From positions 39,357,272 through 39,421,271 of the forward strand of contig NC_068910.1 in the NCBI RefSeq assembly GCF_023091745.1: 64,000 bases of DNA, in the 5' to 3' direction. Position numbers and translations under genes: made by a program. This DNA comes from Budorcas taxicolor (lineage: Eukaryota > Chordata > Mammalia > Artiodactyla > Bovidae). This document shows positions 23,701 through 32,329 of this stretch, piece after piece (position 1 is the stretch's first letter; each line of letters opens with the position of its first letter). Under the pieces are notes generated by a model, which was given only the letters and a program-made list of their open reading frames with translations, did not search any database and was not told the origin of the DNA.

Positions 23701-25710
23701 CCAGGGAGCCTGTGCATAGCGTCCCTTTGGTCAGGACGTCCCTGGAGGTCCAGTGGTTACGACTCTGCTCCCCCAATGCAGGGTGCATGGTTGACCAGCT
23801 GTCAGGGAACTAAGATCCCACATGCCATGTGGTGGAGCCAAAAAAATTCTTAAAGTGCAAGACGTATCTGGCCTCACTTAAAGGTTGGGGGCCGCTGCTC
23901 AACTGGGCATGCTTGGACTATCCCCGAGAGCAGTGAGGAAGGTTTGGAAACAAATCCTCAAGTCTTTCCTTTCAGCCAAAGGTAGTTGTGTTGATTTGAG
24001 CCCAAAAGGATGGTCTGGATGTGGGCGCTGCATCCAGTGATAGAGCAAACCTCATGATCTCACAATGCATCGTATGCCAGCTTCCTCCTCAGGAAGAGCC
24101 TCAGTTGCCAAGAGTCCTGCCACCTCCCCCCAGGCTACCTGGGTTAGGGCATGCCCTCTCATCCCAGACTGTACTTTTTCCTTTCGTGACTCATTGAAGG
24201 TCTTTATTATCAGTCTCTGAACTAAATCAACAGGCCAGAGCAGAGCAAAGTTCTTGAAATTTCCATTAGGCCATGGAGTGTAGGTTAAATGAATAAAATA
24301 TAACTGAGAAGGAAAGGGAAGGGCAGAAGGAAAAGTAACCATCAGAGTCAGCATTTATAGAGTTCGCATGTGCTGAGCACCAATCAAAGTGCTGAAATTA
24401 AGTATGAGAAATTCTCATAGCAGCCCTGGGAGGGGTAGGTAGTCAGTGTGTCTGCTGATGGAAGCAGCGAGGCACTGAAAGGTTCAGGTCACACGGCAGA
24501 GCACATGGTGGAACCCAGACTTGGACTGAAGGAGATGCTCACTTCACAAACCAGATCCTGTCGTGCCAGGCGCCGGGGATGTGGGTCAGTCATTGTGGTC
24601 CTAGTGCTGGTTGGGCTCAGGGTCTGGTGCAGACGGAGATCTGCCCCCCCGAATGCTCGTCAGTAGGAGGCTGTGTGAAGTGCTGTTGGGACATGGAAGA
24701 CGGAGGAATTAGCCTGCTGGCAAGCCAAGGAGGGCTTCACTCGGGAGCTTGATTCTCAGTCGCTGCTGGAATGATAAGGGGGAGGTTTCAGAGGGACAGG
24801 CAGAAGGCACAGCTCCTACAAAAAGCAGGAGCTGGGAGGGAGGGTGGGGACCACCTGAAGGACCCATCAGTCTGGATCTTGCAGAGATGAGGCCCTGGGC
24901 AAGCGAGTTCCAGTAAGAGCAGCAGGAAAGTGTTTTTCTGAGGAGGGGCATGAATGTATGTGGAAACTGCTTCCATACAGCACATTTGGCTCTCAAACTT
25001 AGGTCCCCTCTGAGAGAGAGGGAGAAGAAAGCTTAGCACTCTTAATCATGTAAACTCAGAAAAGCAACAGGTTTCAAATAGCCAAAGTTTGTTTTCTTTT
25101 TGCAGTTCTGGATCGATTAAACACCCAAGGAATACAGCTTTTAGTCCGAACCACCTGTACTTGCACGCGTGTATGTCTTTATTTTTTTGACCACACCTTG
25201 CAGCATGTGGGGTCTTAGTTTCCTGAGCAGGGATCGAACCTGTGCCCCCTACAGTGGAAGCGTGGAGTCCTAACCTCCAGGGAAGTCCCTGGGTGCATGT
25301 CTTTAGTTTCCCTGGGTCTCCGCATCTTCATCTGTAAATTACATCAGTGGTCCTAAACTGGAGGTACCTGTGCTCCTCAAAGGACATCGGGCAGTGTCGG
25401 GGGACATTGGTTGTCACAGCTGGGGGTTAGGGGTGAGGGGCATATAGGCGCAGAGGCCCAGGGATGCTGTTAACCATCCTGCAGTGCCCAGGATAGGCCC
25501 AAAGAGTCCACAGTGCCGGGATGAGAAACCCCAGGGGAGGTCATCTGGTCACCCCTTCTGAGGGATTAACACACAGGGTTCTAACTCATTCAAATGGTAC
25601 TGCATTGATTTTCTTTCCAGTGCAATCGGGTCCCTGATGAGAGGCGATACGCCCTGCCCCTGAAGAGCATCTACATGCGGCAGATTGACCAGATGGTGGG
25701 CTTGATTTGA
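2221..25710 (+). CDS. EDEM1: EDEM1, ER degradation-enhancing alpha-mannosidase-like protein 1 (12 exons, 658 aa)
   Basis: The coding sequence joins 2221-2732, 8106-8178, 11310-11413, 12613-12784, 13810-13993, 15073-15247, 17193-17313, 17777-17947, 19955-20028, 20918-21014, 23104-23307 and 25621-25710. That is 1977 nt, or 658 codons plus TGA, and the human protein is 657 aa. Every junction is GT-AG and the phase holds throughout. Known role: a GH47 protein of the ER lumen and membrane that recognises or trims mannose on misfolded glycoproteins and passes them to ERAD; it is induced by IRE1/XBP1. Visible features are an N-terminal hydrophobic signal/anchor (about residues 5-28), GH47 acidic residues E226, D371 and E494, a TTEGH motif with T580 (calcium-binding Thr in the family), and C161 and C530, which match the human C160-C529 disulfide. 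N-glycan sequons are at N182, N199, N300 and N625. The human N342 sequon is replaced by S343. The ATG at 2221 has A at -3 and fits the known N-terminus MQWRALVLG. Confidence 0.97.
5205..5310 (+). repeat. L2 LINE 3'-end fragment
   Basis: The order of motifs (aaatccctggaacacagggactgt, split here as ccctggaacacaggg then actgtttgt, with ctacccagcaccaggtaga) follows the L2 3' end. It is ancient and diverged. Confidence 0.55.
5783..5986 (-). mobile_element. Bov-tA-type SINE with target duplication
   Basis: Full SINE in reverse orientation, ending in gagccaccagggaagccc. It is flanked by tgatatggt at 5774-5782 and 5987-5995, a perfect 9-bp target-site duplication. Confidence 0.93.
8106..8178 (+). 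CDS. EDEM1: EDEM1 coding exon 2
   Basis: Encodes the end of codon 171 to A195 ([20 protein letters not shown] and on). It carries the N182-Y-S sequon, equivalent to human N181. The acceptor is tttttcag| and the donor is GCA|gtaagt, with phase 0 at the end. VDALDTL is a conserved GH47 segment. Confidence 0.96.
8179..11309 (+). other. EDEM1: EDEM1 intron 2
   Basis: GT-AG intron of 3.1 kb. It contains a T-rich TATT run near 8195-8215, a Bov-tA SINE (9258-9470) and an A-run with TA repeats at 9550-9588. Nothing else is assignable. Confidence 0.8.
9258..9470 (-). mobile_element. Bov-tA-type SINE with 10-bp target duplication
   Basis: Reverse-oriented SINE (cttccttctccaggggatct core) flanked by the perfect direct repeat cccagactag at 9248-9257 and 9471-9480. 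Confidence 0.95.
11310..11413 (+). CDS. EDEM1: EDEM1 coding exon 3
   Basis: Encodes I196 to the first two bases of R230. It contains the N199-S-S sequon (human N198) and VFEATIR with E226. E226 aligns with the GH47 glutamate that is mutated in the widely used mouse E220Q form. The acceptor is tttttaaag| and the donor is AG|gtaaaa. Confidence 0.96.
11414..12612 (+). other. EDEM1: EDEM1 intron 3
   Basis: GT-AG intron of 1.2 kb with pyrimidine-rich patches at about 11810-11870 and 12107-12140. No repeat was recognised. Confidence 0.75.
12613..12784 (+). CDS. EDEM1: EDEM1 coding exon 4
   Basis: Encodes R230 to R287 ([16 protein letters not shown] through TGIPYPR). This is an alpha-helical part of the GH47 barrel; IPYPRVNL is a conserved substrate-side motif continued in exon 5. 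The acceptor is gtcattag| and the donor is CGG|gtaggt. Position 261 is His, where I recall Tyr in human (ELLYMAHD). Confidence 0.96.
12785..13809 (+). other. EDEM1: EDEM1 intron 4
   Basis: GT-AG intron of 1.0 kb. At about 12945-13090 a MIR-like piece (ctgaacacctattgtgtgct, gccccttttacaggt) is the only recognisable repeat. Confidence 0.7.
13810..13993 (+). CDS. EDEM1: EDEM1 coding exon 5
   Basis: Encodes V288 to the first base of G349. It contains the N300-E-T sequon (human N299), the conserved [12 protein letters not shown] helix with E313, and the segment [13 protein letters not shown]. Residue 343 in that segment is Ser (AGC), where human has the Asn of the N342 sequon. The donor G|gtgcgg is weaker than the others. 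Reading on into intron 5 would stay open to 14211. Confidence 0.96.
13994..15072 (+). other. EDEM1: EDEM1 intron 5
   Basis: GT-AG intron of 1.1 kb, AT-rich from 14230 to 14900. No repeat was recognised. The exon 5 frame stays open to 14211, so retention would add about 72 residues before a stop. Confidence 0.7.
15073..15247 (+). CDS. EDEM1: EDEM1 coding exon 6
   Basis: Encodes G349 to two bases of G407. It carries [20 protein letters not shown], the most conserved GH47 active-site signature, with D371 as the family catalytic aspartate and E375 close by, followed by [16 protein letters not shown]. The acceptor is ttttcacag| and the donor is GG|gtatgt. Confidence 0.97.
15385..15815 (-). repeat. 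Ancient MLT1-like (MaLR/ERVL) LTR remnant
   Basis: Typical order for this group: ggctgtgtaacagattaccc, tagtggcttaaacag, ggctcaggccaggctgg, cacatggacctctccata, gtcacacagaccaaagctga. It is old and diverged with no coding content. The exact subfamily is uncertain. Confidence 0.6.
15985..16078 (-). repeat. L1 3'-end fragment
   Basis: T-rich start followed by tttattggagtatagttg, gtttacaagtgtggc and tatacagcaaaatgg, as in the reversed 3' UTR of ruminant L1. Confidence 0.6.
16541..16858 (-). mobile_element. Dimeric Bov SINE (ART2A type)
   Basis: Two SINE units in tandem, each ending in a tRNA-like head (gagccacaagggaagccc near 16738 and gaactatgagggaagccc near 16857). The direct repeat tataccaaatt occurs at 16530-16540 and 16891-16901. 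If that is the target duplication, 32 bases (16859-16890) belong to the insertion. Confidence 0.88.
17193..17313 (+). CDS. EDEM1: EDEM1 coding exon 7
   Basis: Encodes G407 to Q447 ([20 protein letters not shown] through [11 protein letters not shown]). The [11 protein letters not shown] segment is conserved across GH47 enzymes. The acceptor is ggctcctcag| and the donor CAG|gtattt lacks the usual G at +5. Confidence 0.96.
17314..17776 (+). other. EDEM1: EDEM1 intron 7
   Basis: Short GT-AG intron of 463 bases with a weak donor (gtattt). No repeat was recognised. Confidence 0.8.
17777..17947 (+). CDS. EDEM1: EDEM1 coding exon 8
   Basis: Encodes V448 to Q504 (57 codons, phase 0 at both ends, so skipping would keep the frame). 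It contains [16 protein letters not shown]. The RPE glutamate E494 aligns with the catalytic base of class I mannosidases, and E497-S498 forms the usual ES pair. The acceptor is tctcccgcag| and the donor is CAG|gtactg. Confidence 0.97.
17948..19954 (+). other. EDEM1: EDEM1 intron 8
   Basis: GT-AG intron of 2.0 kb. It holds a CHR SINE (18685-18903) and A-runs at about 18385-18400 and 18940-18950. The rest is unassigned. Confidence 0.75.
18685..18903 (-). mobile_element. CHR-type SINE with 14-bp target duplication
   Basis: Reverse-oriented cetartiodactyl SINE: T-rich start, ttgtggtgcgtgggcttctc, gcatgtgggatcttagttt, aaccactggaccactgaaga. It is flanked by agtgttgtagttta at 18671-18684 and 18904-18917. 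Confidence 0.93.
19955..20028 (+). CDS. EDEM1: EDEM1 coding exon 9
   Basis: Encodes A505 to two bases of K529 ([24 protein letters not shown]). The acceptor is ttctctctag| and the donor AA|gttagt is non-consensus at +3. Both flanking codons join in frame with exon 10. Confidence 0.95.
20029..20917 (+). other. EDEM1: EDEM1 intron 9
   Basis: GT-AG intron of 889 bases. The AT-rich interval 20290-20540 looks like an old interspersed repeat that I cannot place. Confidence 0.7.
20918..21014 (+). CDS. EDEM1: EDEM1 coding exon 10
   Basis: Encodes K529 to L561 ([20 protein letters not shown], then [12 protein letters not shown]). C530 is the expected partner of C161. SKED matches my memory of mouse, where human has STED. 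The acceptor tgtttcgtag| has a weak pyrimidine tract and the donor is CTG|gtacgt. At 97 nt, skipping this exon would shift the frame. Confidence 0.95.
21070..21246 (-). repeat. Ruminant L1 3'-UTR fragment
   Basis: Reverse of the L1 3' end: gctttacaatgttgtgttag, tttctgctgtacaacaacat, gaatcagccataagtatac, cctgtgctatacagca. A second copy of the same segment is at 36540-36730. Confidence 0.8.
21402..21420 (+). repeat. CA dinucleotide microsatellite
   Basis: About nine to ten CA units; possibly variable in length between individuals. Confidence 0.9.
21945..22075 (+). repeat. MER5-like hAT DNA transposon remnant
   Basis: Order of motifs gtggtttccaagccc, ggttggagtcaccctgtta and tggctcagatggttcttcc resembles the MER5 group. 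It is diverged. Confidence 0.4.
22761..22980 (+). mobile_element. Bov-tA-type SINE
   Basis: Forward SINE: gggcttcccaggtgctgcta head, gggtttgatccctgagtcag B-box region, ctccagtattcttggctgga body, tcacaaagagtcacactg tail. It is moderately diverged. Confidence 0.9.
23104..23307 (+). CDS. EDEM1: EDEM1 coding exon 11
   Basis: Encodes L562 to N629 (68 codons, phase 0). It contains YMFTTEGH, with T580 as the calcium-coordinating Thr of GH47, after which the catalytic domain ends. An EDEM1-specific acidic and basic tail follows, with a sequon at N625 in INSSSN (human N624). The acceptor is tttcccccactag| and the donor is AAT|gtaagt. Confidence 0.96.
23735..23850 (+). mobile_element. CHR-type SINE
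   Basis: Forward copy: gtccctggaggtccagtggt, tacgactctgc, caatgcagggtgcatggtt, gggaactaagatcccacatg, then an A-rich end (aaaaaaattc). Confidence 0.85.
24345..24545 (-). repeat. MIR SINE
   Basis: Reverse MIR order: gtgctgagcaccaatcaaag, ctcatagcagccctgggagg, gaggcactgaaaggttcag, gtcacacggcagagc, gaacccagacttgg. Confidence 0.65.
25182..25296 (-). mobile_element. CHR-type SINE with 9-bp target duplication
   Basis: Reverse CHR copy (cagcatgtggggtcttagtt, gcagggatcgaacctgtgcc, ctaacctccagggaagtccc) flanked by atgtcttta at 25173-25181 and 25297-25305. Confidence 0.92.
25344..25533 (+). mobile_element. MER20 hAT-Charlie DNA transposon remnant
   Basis: Nearly full length from cagtggtcctaaactgg to atgagaaacccca, with gggacattggttgtcacagc, ccagggatgctgttaacca and tcctgcagtgcccaggatag between. 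It ends about 88 bases before exon 12. MER20 copies act as enhancers of decidual genes in placental mammals; whether this one is active is unknown. Confidence 0.8.
25621..25710 (+). CDS. EDEM1: EDEM1 coding exon 12 (C-terminus and stop)
   Basis: Encodes C630 to I658 and TGA ([20 protein letters not shown], then QIDQMVGLI). The short conserved tail matches the known EDEM1 C-terminus. The acceptor is ttctttccag|. The 3' untranslated sequence starts at 25711. Confidence 0.96.
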   Translation, partial: CNRVPDERRYALPLKSIYMRQIDQMVGLI

Positions 25711-25899
25711 TCTGCCCTCCCTCGTGTGGTCTCCATCTGAAACCGGACCCCAAACAGCTGAACCCCGGGCCAGGCTGAGACCCAACCTGAAGTGGAGGAG
25801 GATGGAAGTCTGGCCATCCACGATGGTGTAGGAATTTCTTTCCAGCTCCCCGCACACATCTGGTAGATCCTTGCACACTTTAGTGTTTCTCTTCTGTTC

Positions 25900-25905
25900 A
25901 ATAAA
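25900..25905 (+). terminator. EDEM1: Proximal poly(A) signal AATAAA
   Basis: AATAAA about 190 bases after the stop codon, followed by a GT-rich stretch (ctgtttgtct, 25911-25920) suitable as a downstream element. Use would give a 3' UTR of about 0.2 kb. Confidence 0.45.
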
Positions 25906-27236
25906 ATGCCCTGTTTGTCTTAAGGATATACTTTGAAGTGGAAAGGTACGTAGACGTTGGCCTCTCACGATGTGCACCGTGGACAGGGTGTCTTTGGCTG
26001 GATCCTCAGAGCTTCCTGCTTCGGGGTCTGTCGAGTCGAGTCTCCTCTGCCCGCGCTCGTGTGACTGCAGCCTGACTACCTCTCCACCGGAGGACTGTGA
26101 ATGAATTTCTGTGCAACAGGCCCTGCGGCTCCCCTGACCGCTCTGTTTATTCTGTTTAGTTATCCTCTCTCTGGATCACTGGGCTCCTTCCCAGGTCTCC
26201 TCCCTGTGACTGTCAGTCTCGTGGGGAAAAATCCAGTTATATGTCTGTGCCCCGTGTGATTGTCACAGTGACAAGATTATCTGCTCACAAAGGGAGCCGA
26301 ATTCTAACAGGCAGCCTCTTAGGTTGTCACATCACCATTCAAGAGCCTAACAAGTAGGTCTTCCAGGTGGTGGTCTCTGTTTCCCATGAGCTTACCTGAG
26401 GATCTCCCACGGTTTCAGAACCAGGTGCCTTTTAGGGAGAGAAAAATACCTGTGATCATCTGAGTCTTGTATCTGCCAACCAAGGATTCTCAGTTTTGAC
26501 TGCGTTTGGGTTGGGATTGTTTTGTTTTTGTTTCCTGTGTCTAGTGCCAATTAGCCAAGTCAGGGAGAAAGAAACGACCAGATGACTTCCTGGTGTCCTT
26601 GAGCCGTTTCTTTGTGTAATACAGGCTTTCGATTAGTGCCTTATATTTTTGTTTGGGCCACTGGATGTCACAGCTGCTGCTATGGTTTTAGCAGGCTTGT
26701 TTCGTATTGCCATGGTGAGACCACAGTGAAAGCGGGATGGGACAGGGTATCAGGTAGGTAGATTCTGAAAACTTCTTGGCCCATCCTTGCCTTTCAGCCT
26801 GCTATTTTAAGCAAGCATATATACGAAGGAAGTCGTGCTAAAGCGCCTCTTTTCTTTGTTGTCATTATTTCCTTAGCAAGAATGGACTATGTCTCTTTGA
26901 ACTTGTGCAGAGTGCTCAGAGAAAGCAGAGGTGGGCTTGAACCCTGAACTTGGCTTTCCTGTAGCGTCAGAGGTTGAAACGAATCTCTGTAGAGAGGGTA
27001 GGAAGTCTCTTCAAAACCTCCAACTTCACCTGTCCTGTGTGGTGCCCTTGTTACTGCTGGCACACTTCAAATGATTTTATTTTAGTCTTTTTAAAGCTAG
27101 AAGAGAGGGCTGTGTAAGCCATTGCATTTCCTTTCAAAAGAGAAGAGTTTTATTCTTCTTGAAAACTTGTGTTACTGTTTTTTAAAATGGATATATAATT
27201 CAATTCTTTGAGATTTCTAGAAAAGGGATTTTCAGT

Positions 27237-27242
27237 AATAAA
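27237..27242 (+). terminator. EDEM1: Internal poly(A) signal AATAAA
   Basis: AATAAA in an AT-rich part of the 3' UTR, followed by tgcctgtctttttaac. It could give a 1.5-kb 3' UTR. Support is weaker than for the proximal and distal signals. Confidence 0.3.
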
Positions 27243-29500
27243 TGTCACAGTAATCAATGCCTGTCTTTTTAACATTTACTGTGCAAATTGTTTAAAGGAA
27301 AAAAAAACCCACATCAAATGCTTCTGATTTTACATTTTTTGTTCATTTTAGAAGCATTCTGTTTATCACAGTGTCTCACCTACTGAATAGAAAATTTTCT
27401 TTGAGAATATCCAATATATTTTCAGTGTTTCATTGCTTCATTGAAACCAAAATATCCATTTAAATACACACACATGCACAAGTGGCCCTGTGCCTTTTCT
27501 CCAGGTAAGCCAAGGTGGGCCTATCAGTGAGCCTCTTGGGAGAATGGGGCACCTCAGGGGAGAAAGTGGGTCCTCTGTGATCACGTGGTGATGTGATCAC
27601 ACCCCCACGACCCCCTCCTGTGGGCTCAGGCATCCCATCGTCCCTCCCACTCTGGACCAGGGGCCAGGGCCTGAGTGTTTCAGAAGCATCTCAGGGCCAC
27701 AGGTTGACAAAAGACATGTTCCGTCTCAGTTTCCAGGCCCTGGACTTGTACCGGTTGTGAGTCCAAGGGTGAGGGGCTCATTCTCACCCTGGTTGCCAAG
27801 CTTTCAGGTTGCCCTCAGTGAATAGATGCCAGAATGCCATTTCTTGCTAGTTACAAGAGAAGGTTCTCTGAGCCACATTCGAATCTTGCTTTCTTTTTGA
27901 AGATCAGAATGTCGACAACTGTGATGTATCCTGCAGGGTTTTTGCTGTTCCTTCTATTCTGTGTTGGAAGATGTCAGGGAGGGGAGGGCTGAGGAGAGGA
28001 GTGTCAGGGGAAGTCCCTTGCTCTGTGACTTGCCCTGGGAACACCCTGATCCCAAGCATTCCATACTTTGGAACAGCCCACACCATCCTTGTATTCCCAT
28101 GTGCAGCTAGTGTCTAAAGACTCCGTTTTAGTTGACTCAGTGAAAATGGTTTTGCCAAACCTTTGTGGGAAGCTACCTTACAGCTACCTTTGTGGGTTGA
28201 GTTGAAATCTATCCCCCCAGAGTTCTAAATCATTCCAGGGCAGGCCTCGTGGGTTGAGATGGTATAACTGAGAGATTCTGTTTCCTGGAGGAGGTGATGA
28301 GGGAAGTGTTTGCTAGCTCTCTGATTGTCCTGGCCTGGGTGAAAATCAGCTTCCATGTTCAAGTCTGTCCTTCAGAGCTTCTGCATCCCCAGGTTCTGAG
28401 GCTGTCCTGGGTCACAGGGCAAGAACACACACTTCAGTAGTTTTCTAGGTAGTTATGCTCCAGGATGGTGTCTGTTCAGGTGGAAGTTAGTCTCTAGCTC
28501 TCTGGCTGGATAAGTGCCATGGTGCAGTCTGAAGGTCTCAGCTGAATTCCTCTCTTACCTCCATGCCGTGTCCCCCACCAAAGAAAAACACCCCTCAGCC
28601 ATTTTCTTAGTTCACTTGATTGAATGATTGCAAACTGTCATCCTTTGCTTTGGGTTTCACAGACGCAGTATCAGACATTCCTTTTTCCAGAGGTCTTTCT
28701 CTTTTGCTGATTTCAAATTGAATGCTGGTTAACAGGTCGGGCTGGATGATTGCCCTAGCCCTACAATGGCTGAACAGGAACTTTAGGGAAAAAAAAAATT
28801 TTATCTTTCTTTCCTTTTGCATTCCCAGACATCCAGCTCCTTCTCTAGTGCCTGTTCCTGCAGGGCAGGGACTCTTGTGAAAGTGAGAAGAGGGGGGTGT
28901 CTGGGCTGTGTCTCCAGGTTTTACAGGGCTCAGGGTTGTGTTCCCAACTTGAATCTGGATGTGAATCTGGCGAGAATGTCAAGTACCTGTGGACCTTCCC
29001 GATTCATTACCCCCTTCCCTCTTTCTGAGAGGCAGAGAAATAATATTTTGAAAGGTATTTTTAGTTTTAAATAGCAAAACACAAGCTGTATTTTTTATTT
29101 ATTATGCCCAAGAAAGGTAAATCTGTTTTTACAAAAGGACAAAAATCTAGAGTTGGAATCTCTGGGAAAACCTATTGAAATACACAAATGCTTCTGTCTG
29201 TAATGTGCAATATGCTTTGCAACTATAGATGATATTTTATGTGTAATCTGTAAATAAGAAATGTATTTAAATTAAAAGGGAGCTTTTTGTAAAAGGACCA
29301 AATGTTCTTTTATAAATGTACTAAGAAATATCTTGCTCTTGGAAATTTATTAGGATTTTTATGAGTAATTTTTATTAAAAGAATTCTTTTTTTTTTTTTT
29401 GAGTTGTCATTTCATTTCTCTTTTATGTACTTACATATGCACATTATATAGAGGGCTAACATGGGGAGCTAAGTCTTTAAGGGAAACATAAAAGTGGATG

Positions 29501-29506
29501 AATAAA
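29501..29506 (+). terminator. EDEM1: Distal poly(A) signal AATAAA (likely gene end)
   Basis: AATAAA followed by ttattttgttttttttac, a good T/GT-rich downstream element, so cleavage is expected near 29520. An alternative ATTAAA at 29271-29276 lies 230 bases earlier. Confidence 0.5.
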
Positions 29507-30264
29507 AACTTTATTTTGTTTTTTTTACAGCTCAGCCCTGACTAATACCACTCCAGTTTGTCTGCCACGCCATGACTTAACCGTCCTTCACATGTGGGTC
29601 AGAGCCACTTTTGGTGACCTTTGTTCTGTCTCTACCCTCTTTACCTTGGCCTCTTTCTCCCAGGCACTGACTCACTTGCAGTTCTTGCTGTCATTTATCC
29701 GAGTCTTTCTAGAGCCTGGAAGCAGTTGTCTCTGTTACCTTAAGCACGGCAGTTCCTTTCTCCCAACTTCTTACAGGTTAAGATGGGATTCACGGTCCAG
29801 AGGAAGCACGAGCCAGGAGGGTTTCGGAGGGGTGGCCCCTGTGCCTACTGCTGCCTGAGTCATGACAGTGTCTAGAAGAGGTTGCTGATTTGGCCCCTGT
29901 GAGATCCTGCCAACGCTGTTCTGTGTCGTGGCAATTTTGATGGGCCTTTGTAAAAATCATGAATTGCTACAGGGTAAAGGGTAGTCTCGAGATGGAAAGT
30001 GCCTGCTGATACCAGAACGCATGCCCCTGTAAGGCAGGGTAGATGTTTATGAAGTCCCATGGGTTAGTCTGCCTAACAAGCCGAGGCCGGCCCAGTGCAC
30101 CTGCGGACAGCTGAAGAACCATGGATCCCACCTCGGCCCCGCCTTCCCTCTCCAAGAGGCTGAGCCCTGGGAGCCTGAGTCCTCGGCCCGCCATGGAGCG
30201 AGTGGACTAGAGTGTCCTGTGTGGATGCCACTGCAGAGCATCAAGGTGAGGTTTGGACCTCAGA

Positions 30265-30430
30265 TCCACACCATTTGAGGTAAGTCCTAGCTCTACCACT
30301 GATGAGCTTTGCGCCCAGTTATGCAAGTTATATCATCTTGGTTTCAGTTTTCCCATCCGTGACACGGATGATGATGATAATCCATATGCATAGGGTGGAC
30401 TGAGTGGGTTAGCACGTGACAGGCTCTGTG
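30265..30430 (+). repeat. MIR SINE
   Basis: Forward MIR order: agtcctagctctaccactga, tatcatcttggtttcagttt, tcccatccgtgacacg, gttagcacgtgacaggctct. Confidence 0.65.
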
Positions 30431-31009
30431 TGCATGTTTAGTATAATCATGACCAAATCAGATTTGGTACCAAGGACCAGTCCTACAGCCTTTAAACAGG
30501 GATCCCAGGGAGGAATATGTTTTCCTCATTTTCCTCTGGAGAGGCCTGGCCCAGAGTCTTGCCCCACAGCTCAGAATAACCTCTGTGCCTGAGCAGGGGA
30601 TGTGTGAGGAGGCGATGTGGCCACTTTGGGGTCTGTACTGCCTCCACATGACAGAAATGCCCTCCTGGAAGAGCTTGGTCTTCCTTAAGTGTCCACCTTT
30701 CCAAGGCCAGGGTTTCTTGCATCATGGGAAACACTGAGGAAACCCTGCTCTGAGTGGAGCAGGGCTAAGGGCAGCTTCCATGGCAGGCTGGTCAAATTCT
30801 TGAAGGAAACTTCCCGCTTGTTTGCAAAGCTTGACACCTGCTTAGCGAGAAGACCGAATGGAAGCCAAGATCTGGCTTCTGTCCTTGGAAAGCCTATCTG
30901 AGCCACCTTAAATTGATTTTTTAGGGATGTTTTAAAACAACACTGAAAGTTACTCTTTTAAATATATTTATTTAAATCTAAAAACCATTGAAGTTTGTTA
31001 CCTACCATT

Positions 31010-31085
31010 CTACTACAGGGGATGCAGGTTCAATCCCTGGTCAGGGAACAAAGATCCCACATACTGTCCTGCGTGGCCAAAATAT
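31010..31085 (+). mobile_element. CHR-type SINE fragment
   Basis: Carries ggggatgcaggttcaatccc, tggtcagggaacaaagatcc, cacatactgtcctgcgtggc and an A-rich end. The 5' part is missing or too diverged. Confidence 0.75.
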
Positions 31086-32329
31086 TTGAAAATAAAAGTA
31101 CATTCAAACATGTTCTTCTTTATTTCTTTTCCACCACAGAATTTTATACTGATTGAACATATTTCAATCCTTTATAAGTTTTGCTGTGCACACAAAGTGT
31201 GCCACAAAATATATTATAGTTTGCTAAATAGGAATTTTAAAACATCTTCTATGATCATAAAGCTCTAAGTATTAAAAACATTTTTTTCAGGATTGAGCTA
31301 ACATTACAATTACTATATGAATGGGATAGGATTTTGTTGAAAAAAATTTCCTTTGATTACATAACAGGTTTTTTTTTTTTCCCTTCTCTAGTTGAATTGC
31401 ATGTATCTGGATGAACACCATTGGAACATCACCACAGAATGAGATGAATTTCAGTATCAGTTATCATCTTTTTTCTTATTTTCATAGGTGTAACTTCCTT
31501 CACAGAAATAAGTGGATAGGAATACAAAGAATTTTTATAGCTCTTACATATAAATATCTGTGGATATAGATACCTTAATTATTTGAACTTAGCAATATTG
31601 CCAAAAAATTACCCAATACTTTATGATGAGGACTTATCTTTAAGAATTCATTTGTGGACAAATTAATTGGGCTTTCTTTCAGTTTTGTTGCAAGCAGAGA
31701 ATTGGAAACCACTGACTTGCAAAAAGCTTTGTTCAGTTATTAAGAGTCATTTACTTTTGCACTTTGTGGTATGTATTTCAGAAAGGCCTTCCAAAATTTA
31801 TCAAATGATTATTCTTTGTATCTGTTATTTTTCAATTTAGAGGCACTCTGTATAACCTGAAATACTCAAGAGTGCTGGGAAATTTAGAAATAATATTCAA
31901 TGCAACATATCTCTGGTAATACATTTTTAAGAATAAGTGCCTTTATCTTATGACCTCCCTTAAATATGTTTTCATCAGAACCTTGAAGCTGCAGGCTTAA
32001 CACATCCAATTTAGAAAAATACATGCATCATTTAATCTAGTTGGCTAAGTTGATCCTTGTTTTCAAGCTAATTGGCACTGTGGCTTATTTGCTCACCGGA
32101 AAAGTCTGGCTTTATTTTTCAGTCCTAATAGATGTGGTAATGCATGTCCAGTAATAGTCATCTGCCCTCCGGGTTCTAAGGTGGAGAGATGCTGGCAGGA
32201 GATTGTGCTCTAGTTTGCTGCAGGAATGAAATGTATGGAGACAACCTCTGGAGCAAGGCATTGTTTGCCAACAAGGAGGAAGGGAAAAGGCAGGTTGCTA
32301 CATGAAAAATATTTCACCTGGACCCTTTG

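Larger units (their letters stand above)
23308..25620 (+). other. EDEM1: EDEM1 intron 11
   Basis: GT-AG intron of 2.3 kb with a CHR fragment (23735-23850), MIR (24345-24545), CHR SINE (25182-25296) and MER20 (25344-25533). Confidence 0.78.
25711..29530 (+). other. EDEM1: EDEM1 3' untranslated region (extent inferred)
   Basis: About 3.8 kb after the stop codon with no long ORF and no Bov-tA, BOV-A2, CHR or BovB insertion, although such elements are frequent on both sides. It is AT-rich towards the end. Human EDEM1 also has a 3' UTR of several kb. A Pumilio-type TGTAAATA (29249-29256) lies near the distal poly(A) signals. The end is set by AATAAA at 29501 and a T/GT-rich stretch at 29513-29528. 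Confidence 0.7.
29531..32320. other. Intergenic DNA downstream of EDEM1
   Basis: No gene was recognised. It contains a MIR (30265-30430), a CHR fragment (31010-31085) and AT-rich, T-run sequence at 31080-31960. Confidence 0.65.

Noticed and set aside
25549..25977. 142-codon minus-strand frame over the last exon
   Set aside because: Antisense shadow of exon 12 and the 3' UTR. No conserved motif.
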